The notes under the pieces: model-generated | Told to the model about the DNA's origin: nothing | The model's input: only the letters and a program-made list of their open reading frames with translations | The model's database searches: none | In this document: one piece after another, positions 61,360 to 64,000 of the stretch | Position numbering within the stretch: the stretch's first letter is position 1 | Layout: every line of letters begins with the position of its first letter | Made by a program: the position numbers and the translations under genes | Source of the DNA: Paenibacillus sp. sptzw28 | Lineage (GTDB): Bacteria; Bacillota; Bacilli; Paenibacillales; Paenibacillaceae | NCBI RefSeq assembly: GCF_019550795.1 | Contig: NZ_CP080545.1 | Span: 5,871,501 to 5,935,500 of the forward strand | Direction of reading: 5' to 3' | DNA: 64,000 nucleotides

Positions 61360-62298
61360 TCAGCTCCCACCGGCAGCCAAGATCGCCGTTTCAATTTCCT
61401 GCTCAATATGAGCGAGCTGTTCAAGCATATCGGCTGCTCCCACCCAATCGTCGGAGGCTGCCAGTGTATGGCATTGCCCGAACAGCCTTGCCTGCTCTTC
61501 TTTCAATTCTGCCAACCCGTCGTCCCGCCCCTGGAAGAAGCTTGAGAAGTCAAGCGCCCGTCTCGCCCCCAATGAGAAAGCGAAATGCAGCAAATGCCCC
61601 TTTTCTCCGTCTGTAATGGTGCCGTTTCTTATTTGGTCCGCCTTGGACAATATCGCTCTTTTTCCCACAATATTATGCTCGCCGGCTGCCACATGCTGCT
61701 CCTTATAGGCAGATATAAACAAACGGACAGCCCGTTGGTAAATTTCGTCCGCATCAGGATTCGAGGTTCTTACCGGAGATGTCCAATAGCGGTAAGCGCC
61801 GCAGCTCCAGGCTATTCTTTCAGCTCTCCATGCAGGCTCCAGCTGCTCTAATGACAGCCTCACAAAAGGGTACCCTGCCGGATCGTGCAGCAATATGTCT
61901 GTCTCATTCATCTCCAATGCCAGGACATAATGATCGCAACCCCCGAGAAACCGGTGATTAGGCAAATAAGTAAGATAACCCATATCGAGAGGTCCCAGAA
62001 GTACCGGCGAACGGGCAAGGTCTTGTCTTAATTCATCCAATGGAATTCGCTCATCAATCTTGCTCGCTTTCTCGATTACGTCGAAGCCTAAAGTTTTAAA
62101 AGCAATACTAATGCCCTTCTCGGGACTGCTCAAGCAGTTGTCAAAAAACAGTATGTCGTTTCTCTCTAAAGAGGCTCCCAGTGCGAACCCGGTCACAGCT
62201 TCAATAAAGGCAGGAGAAATGTCCTCACCAATCGCTGACAATAACATGGAAACAGAATTCGAATAACAATATGCGCCATTACCCCTATAAACCGCCAT
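61360..62298 (-). CDS. BtrH-like C39-fold protein
   Basis: 312 residues from ATG 62298 (ribosome binding site weak). The N-terminal half resembles the BtrH N-terminal domain, a papain-like fold: GAYCYSNSVSMLL (candidate Cys), GGCDHYVLALEM (candidate His), LLHDPAGYPFVRL (Asp). The C-terminal half is helical. BtrH transfers an aminoacyl chain in butirosin synthesis, but no other such genes are near, so a general acyltransferase or peptidase-like function is possible. Confidence 0.7.
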   Translation of the reverse strand: MAVYRGNGAYCYSNSVSMLLSAIGEDISPAFIEAVTGFALGASLERNDILFFDNCLSSPEKGISIAFKTLGFDVIEKASKIDERIPLDELRQDLARSPVLLGPLDMGYLTYLPNHRFLGGCDHYVLALEMNETDILLHDPAGYPFVRLSLEQLEPAWRAERIAWSCGAYRYWTSPVRTSNPDADEIYQRAVRLFISAYKEQHVAAGEHNIVGKRAILSKADQIRNGTITDGEKGHLLHFAFSLGARRALDFSSFFQGRDDGLAELKEEQARLFGQCHTLAASDDWVGAADMLEQLAHIEQEIETAILAAGGS

Positions 62299-62505
62299 CC
62301 CGCTCAACACCCTTTCATCATTTGATTTGCAAATACACTGCACCGACAATAGATAGGGCTGCCGGTCTATTATATAGACTTAAGCAGGACCCGATTTCTG
62401 ACATAATCAGAGGGAAATTTATTTTTTTCGGCTGGAAGCCACGTCCTTCTAACATCAAAAAAAGAGCCGCAATAATGCGGCCCTGATGGTTATTTACCGA
62501 ACCTA

Positions 62506-62749
62506 AAGTGCGCCCGCTTCGGAAGCGAAGCGCAGCGTTGGAAACCTCATAACCGAGCTCGCTGCGGATTTTCGTAATATCGACAGTGCTGTCCCACGGA
62601 TGCTCCAGTGGCCTGTCGTAGGCCTCCTTGGCGATTGTCCCGCCGACGAGCGGAATGATTTCCGCGGCTGTGACCGGCTCGGCGTCAGCCATGTAATGGA
62701 ACCCCCGGATTGTCACAAGCAGATGAACCACCCGGTATTCGGGCATCTG
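62506..62749 (-). pseudogene. NAD-dependent epimerase/dehydratase remnant
   Basis: The minus-strand frame in this interval encodes the C-terminal stretch of a sugar-nucleotide epimerase-like protein (FHYMADAEPVTAAEIIPLVGG and HPWDSTVDITKIRSELGYE). The Rossmann N-terminus and catalytic YxxxK are absent. The open frame continues past it in both directions as unrelated sequence. Confidence 0.6.
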
Positions 62750-62845
62750 GAGTTCAATTATATTACGCTTCGGGCGGGCGCGGACGCCGGTCTTAAGCTG
62801 GTCGTTTATACCGGATCGCCTGCGACTGTATCCAAGCTTGAGCAC

Positions 62846-63484
62846 ACTTTAACCGTGGCGGAGCACTGAGGAAGCATCCATAATGTTGATATTTGACCAA
62901 AAGAAAACCGCCCTAATAAAAAGGCGGCAAATTTAACTCCCATCGTATCCGTTGTTTATGGGTAGTCCCCGGAACCACTGACCATAAAAAATGGCATCCG
63001 CGGCACTTCCACAATTTCCGGCAATGTTTTGGCATATAAAGTTGCTTATAACCTTTTTTATAATCTACCTTTTTGCCCAAAGCCAATATCTCCTTGAACG
63101 ATTGTGGAAAATCATAAGAACAGATTGAACCTTTGCTACTACGCATTACTGCCGGGTAGTTCAGCAAGAAAAAGCTGGGACATCGAAGGTTGTTATCCAC
63201 AGAAGTACGCCTATCAAAAATTGATATAGGGGGGTCAGAATTTTATAGGCGCTTTCCGCCTGTCAATTTTTTATCCCCTTGTATCAGGAGCATTGCGAAT
63301 CGATTTAGGTTCTTGCTACGAATACGCTTTCTTGTTAAGATTAGGGAAGAACTGAACGGCATTGCAGCGAACCTGCAGGAGACTAACCGCTAAGAGACGA
63401 TGAATTTTTCTTCCCGAAAAATAATCCCTCCCGGCGGTTTTTTTATTTCCTGCCGCGATACTGAGGCCTACTTGGAGGTCAAAA
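62846..63484. other. Gene-poor region with an attenuator-like leader
   Basis: The only open frame (62913-63200, minus) is unrecognised and doubtful. CCGCC / GGCGG arms around 62908-62934 have a T run on the minus strand. Before the molybdopterin gene, AACCGC (63385-63390) and GCGGTT (63434-63439) enclose ATTTTTC / GAAAAAT and are followed by TTTTTT; GGGAAGAA (63344-63351) could pair instead with TTCTTCCC (63408-63415). Confidence 0.5.
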
Positions 63485-64000
63485 ATGGGTAAAACAAAGC
63501 ATTCCGGTCCGATCAAGCTGCCCGGCAAGCCGGACCCGAAGCTGTGGGTGAGCAGGATTCCATTCGGCCTCGGCCGGGTAAAACCGCATCACATCCGCGA
63601 TACGATGAAGGTGATGATCGATAATCGGGATAACCTGCCTTACGCTTACCGCATATTGACGCAGGGTGTTTGCGACGGCTGCGCGCTCGGGGTTGCCGGC
63701 CTGTACGACCAGACGCTGGATGGCCCCCACTTGTGTACGACCCGGCTGAATCTGCTGCGGCTGAGTACGATGCCGGGGATAAAGCCCGATATCCTGCACG
63801 CCGATATTGATGAGCTCCGGAAGCTTGACAGCGCCCAGCTTCGCAAATTGGGCAGGCTGCCCTACCCGCTCATCCGCCGTAAAGGAGAACGCCGCTTCAG
63901 CAAGGCGACATGGGATGAAGCGCTGGAGCTCGTCGCCGGACGCATCCGCAGCCTCGACCCGAGGCAGCTCGCTTTTTACTTGACCGCGCGCGGCATTACG
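63485..64000 (+). CDS. YdeP/FdhF-like molybdopterin oxidoreductase, N-terminal part
   Basis: Runs off the window end; 172 residues are visible. Start ATG 63485 with GGAGGT 4-5 bases upstream. It shows the YdeP-type start (WVSRIPFGLGRVKPHHIRDT), GVCDGCALGVAGLYDQTLDGPHLC in the Fe-S or degenerate cluster region, and ATWDEALELVAGRIR, typical of formate-dehydrogenase-alpha-like proteins. The substrate cannot be assigned; YdeP relatives are linked to acid resistance in E. coli. Confidence 0.85.
   Translation, partial: MGKTKHSGPIKLPGKPDPKLWVSRIPFGLGRVKPHHIRDTMKVMIDNRDNLPYAYRILTQGVCDGCALGVAGLYDQTLDGPHLCTTRLNLLRLSTMPGIKPDILHADIDELRKLDSAQLRKLGRLPYPLIRRKGERRFSKATWDEALELVAGRIRSLDPRQLAFYLTARGIT

Noticed and set aside
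62913..63200. 95-residue minus-strand open frame with CRKLWKCRGCHF
   Set aside because: The zinc-ribbon-like fragment is suggestive, but there is no clear start site and the rest resembles no family; left as doubtful.

Overview
The window looks like a chromosome segment of an endospore-forming, Paenibacillus-like member of the Bacillales. The reasons are the moderately high G+C of the core genes, AGGAGG-type ribosome binding sites with frequent GTG and TTG starts, an alpha/beta-type small acid-soluble spore protein, sporulation-type sensor kinases, a UgtP-like glycolipid synthase, a GH51 arabinofuranosidase, and many strong hairpin terminators. No rRNA, CRISPR array or intact insertion sequence was seen. 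One tRNA gene (Thr, anticodon CGT) is present.

Layout. 1-7 kb: 3' end of ilvA, a UgtP-like glycosyltransferase, an MFS carrier and VTT-domain protein, three small hydrophilic or membrane proteins, then a coupled AlkC-type DNA glycosylase / aromatic acid exporter pair. 7-21 kb: two membrane sensor kinases (one carrying an in-frame palindromic insert), mscL with a zinc ribbon, a NUDIX enzyme overlapped by a tyrosinase-like gene, tRNA-Thr, a MerR/MFS pair, a PAS-HTH regulator, a GDPD-like protein, an aldose epimerase and an RNA methylase-like gene. 21-28 kb: arabinofuranosidase with a divergent ArsR-like regulator, three metabolic enzymes and an OmpR-type two-component pair. 28-30 kb: a decayed locus in which a substrate-binding protein and a citrate/C4-dicarboxylate-type kinase are fused tail to tail at a sharp junction, followed by a frameshifted response regulator.

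32-37.6 kb holds the most interesting unit. An AprA-like flavoprotein and an AprB-like two-cluster ferredoxin overlap by 4 bases and are followed by a sulfonate/taurine-type ABC importer. The transcript starts with a CymR-like sulfur-control box and a structured leader ending in an intrinsic terminator that has a possible antiterminator. I read it as an uptake-plus-redox module for an organosulfur compound. 37.6-43 kb: a phosphotransferase, a chimeric HTH/binding-protein remnant and a DesKR/YvfRSTU-like ABC exporter with its two-component system. 43-48 kb is A+T-richer accessory DNA: gene remnants, an orphan promoter, a hypothetical membrane-anchored protein, and two converging ArsR-DoxX modules with well-formed operators.

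48-64 kb: a DMT transporter, an SDR / QueA-paralogue / four-cysteine-regulator series, a KinB-like kinase, a VOC protein beside a frameshifted tetR, a WYL regulator divergent from an epoxide hydrolase with a clear dyad between them, a TerC-family protein, a large secreted PKD protein, a BtrH-like C39-fold protein, an epimerase remnant, and the 5' end of a YdeP-type molybdopterin oxidoreductase behind an attenuator-like leader.
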